From NCBI RefSeq assembly GCF_000330725.2, contig NZ_AMZY02000005.1, positions 124,001-188,000 on the forward strand: 64,000 bases of DNA, read 5' to 3'. A model generated the notes under the pieces. It searched no databases, was not told the origin of the DNA, and was given only the letters and a program-made list of their open reading frames with translations. Positions 63,536-64,000 of this stretch are shown piece after piece. Every line of letters starts with the position of its first letter. Position 1 is the first letter of the stretch. The position numbers were made by a program, and so were the translations under genes. The stretch is from Mariniradius saccharolyticus AK6 (GTDB taxonomy: Bacteria > Bacteroidota > Bacteroidia > Cytophagales > Cyclobacteriaceae).

Positions 63536-64000
63536 TCAAAGTTTGAAACGAATAGGCAGATACATTTCCGTCTTCACCGGGTTGCCGTTTTCGACTTTGG
63601 GAGAGAAATTTTTCTGATACTTTTTCATCACCCTCAAGGCTTCATTGGCCAACGCTGGATGCACGTCTTCGGGATTCATTACTTCAATCTCGGAAATTCT
63701 TCCTTCCTCGTCCAATTGGAACGCTAGATATACCATGCCCTCGGCTCGGTCGGACCGCGCTTCAGAGGGGTAATTCAGGTTACTAGCCAAGAAGTTGTCC
63801 CAGGCCTCCGGCCCGCCAACAATGGAAGCCTCTCGAAAGAGCCCGAGGTCTAAAGGATTGCCCGAGTTATCCCATCTTTTTTCCTCAACCAGTTGCCAAT
63901 TCGCAGTTCTTTTGAGAGCCGCAAGTATCCCATTAGAATGAAACACAGAATCAACAGTAGACTTACTGGAATTATCTACTCGATAAACTCTGATAACGGC
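63536..64000 (-). CDS. TonB C-terminal domain protein, 5' end cut
   Basis: About 154 residues are visible and the frame stays open to the window end, so the N-terminus is missing. The C-terminal 95 residues form a TonB C-terminal domain (LNYPSEARSDRAEGMVYLAFQLDEEGRISEIEVMNPED, then PVKTEMYLPIRF). Upstream, VFHSNGILAALKRT resembles YwqK/MORN-type repeats. It probably couples inner-membrane energy to outer-membrane transport or is a periplasmic protein. Confidence 0.8.
   Translation of the reverse strand, partial: AVIRVYRVDNSSKSTVDSVFHSNGILAALKRTANWQLVEEKRWDNSGNPLDLGLFREASIVGGPEAWDNFLASNLNYPSEARSDRAEGMVYLAFQLDEEGRISEIEVMNPEDVHPALANEALRVMKKYQKNFSPKVENGNPVKTEMYLPIRFKL

Overview
The window looks like chromosomal DNA of a Bacteroidota bacterium, most likely order Cytophagales near Cyclobacteriaceae/Algoriphagus. 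This is inferred from protein character and gene style, not from a marker gene. Supporting signs are a large TonB-dependent receptor with a carboxypeptidase-like N-terminal domain, many lipoproteins ending in a lipobox Cys, a MurF-alanine racemase fusion, few Shine-Dalgarno sites, and promoter-like TTG / TAnnTTTG elements. No rRNA, tRNA, CRISPR array, insertion sequence or prophage was seen. Almost everything is ordinary, tightly packed chromosome.

Layout: 1-8230 holds a truncated M20 dipeptidase, a quinone-oxidoreductase/MaoC fusion, a GH130-like lipoprotein, and a small surface-polysaccharide group (a sugar-phosphate transferase and two methyltransferases) followed by an unknown membrane protein. 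8253-9350 holds an orphan ribbon-helix-helix protein and ispE. 9765-21353 is the centrepiece: a complete branched-chain amino acid operon, ilvD-ilvB-ilvN-ilvC-leuA-leuC-leuD-(citramalate/isopropylmalate synthase-like)-leuB. It is preceded by a promoter, an 18-codon leader peptide rich in Ile/Val codons and all four pairing segments of a ribosome-mediated transcription attenuator, and it ends in a strong terminator. truA, fabI and recN follow. 24977-36316 carries a PQQ-type sugar dehydrogenase, a TIM-barrel isomerase, clpB, a full phosphorelay hybrid histidine kinase, a dipeptide epimerase and an M14 carboxypeptidase.

36471-47139 contains a transglutaminase-like secreted protein behind a nested palindrome, a TonB receptor paired with a beta-helix lipoprotein, moxR, a B12-type radical SAM protein, a zinc-ribbon membrane protein and a lipoprotein whose promoter carries three TACCTAA motifs. 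47373-51530 has an RluE-like pseudouridine synthase, an overlapping antitoxin/toxin pair, a 58-residue CxxC protein, and a secreted operon of an unknown protein, a CotH-kinase-like protein and a YdjC-type deacetylase. 51614-56364 has cryptochrome-DASH/photolyase, a quinone oxidoreductase, a double-VOC lipoprotein and a hydrolase. 56623-63473 has dxs followed by a DUF4160/DUF2442 pair, then scpA, a flippase-like membrane protein and murF-alr. A truncated TonB C-terminal protein closes the window.

The strongest non-coding signal is the ilv attenuator at 9829-9951. It would let ribosome stalling on Ile/Val codons control the whole ilv-leu operon. The second IPMS-family enzyme in that operon, together with the absence of ilvA there, suggests a citramalate route to isoleucine. 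Other points for follow-up are the repeat-containing linker inside the oxidoreductase-MaoC fusion, the nested palindrome at 37262-37307, and the secreted kinase/deacetylase operon.
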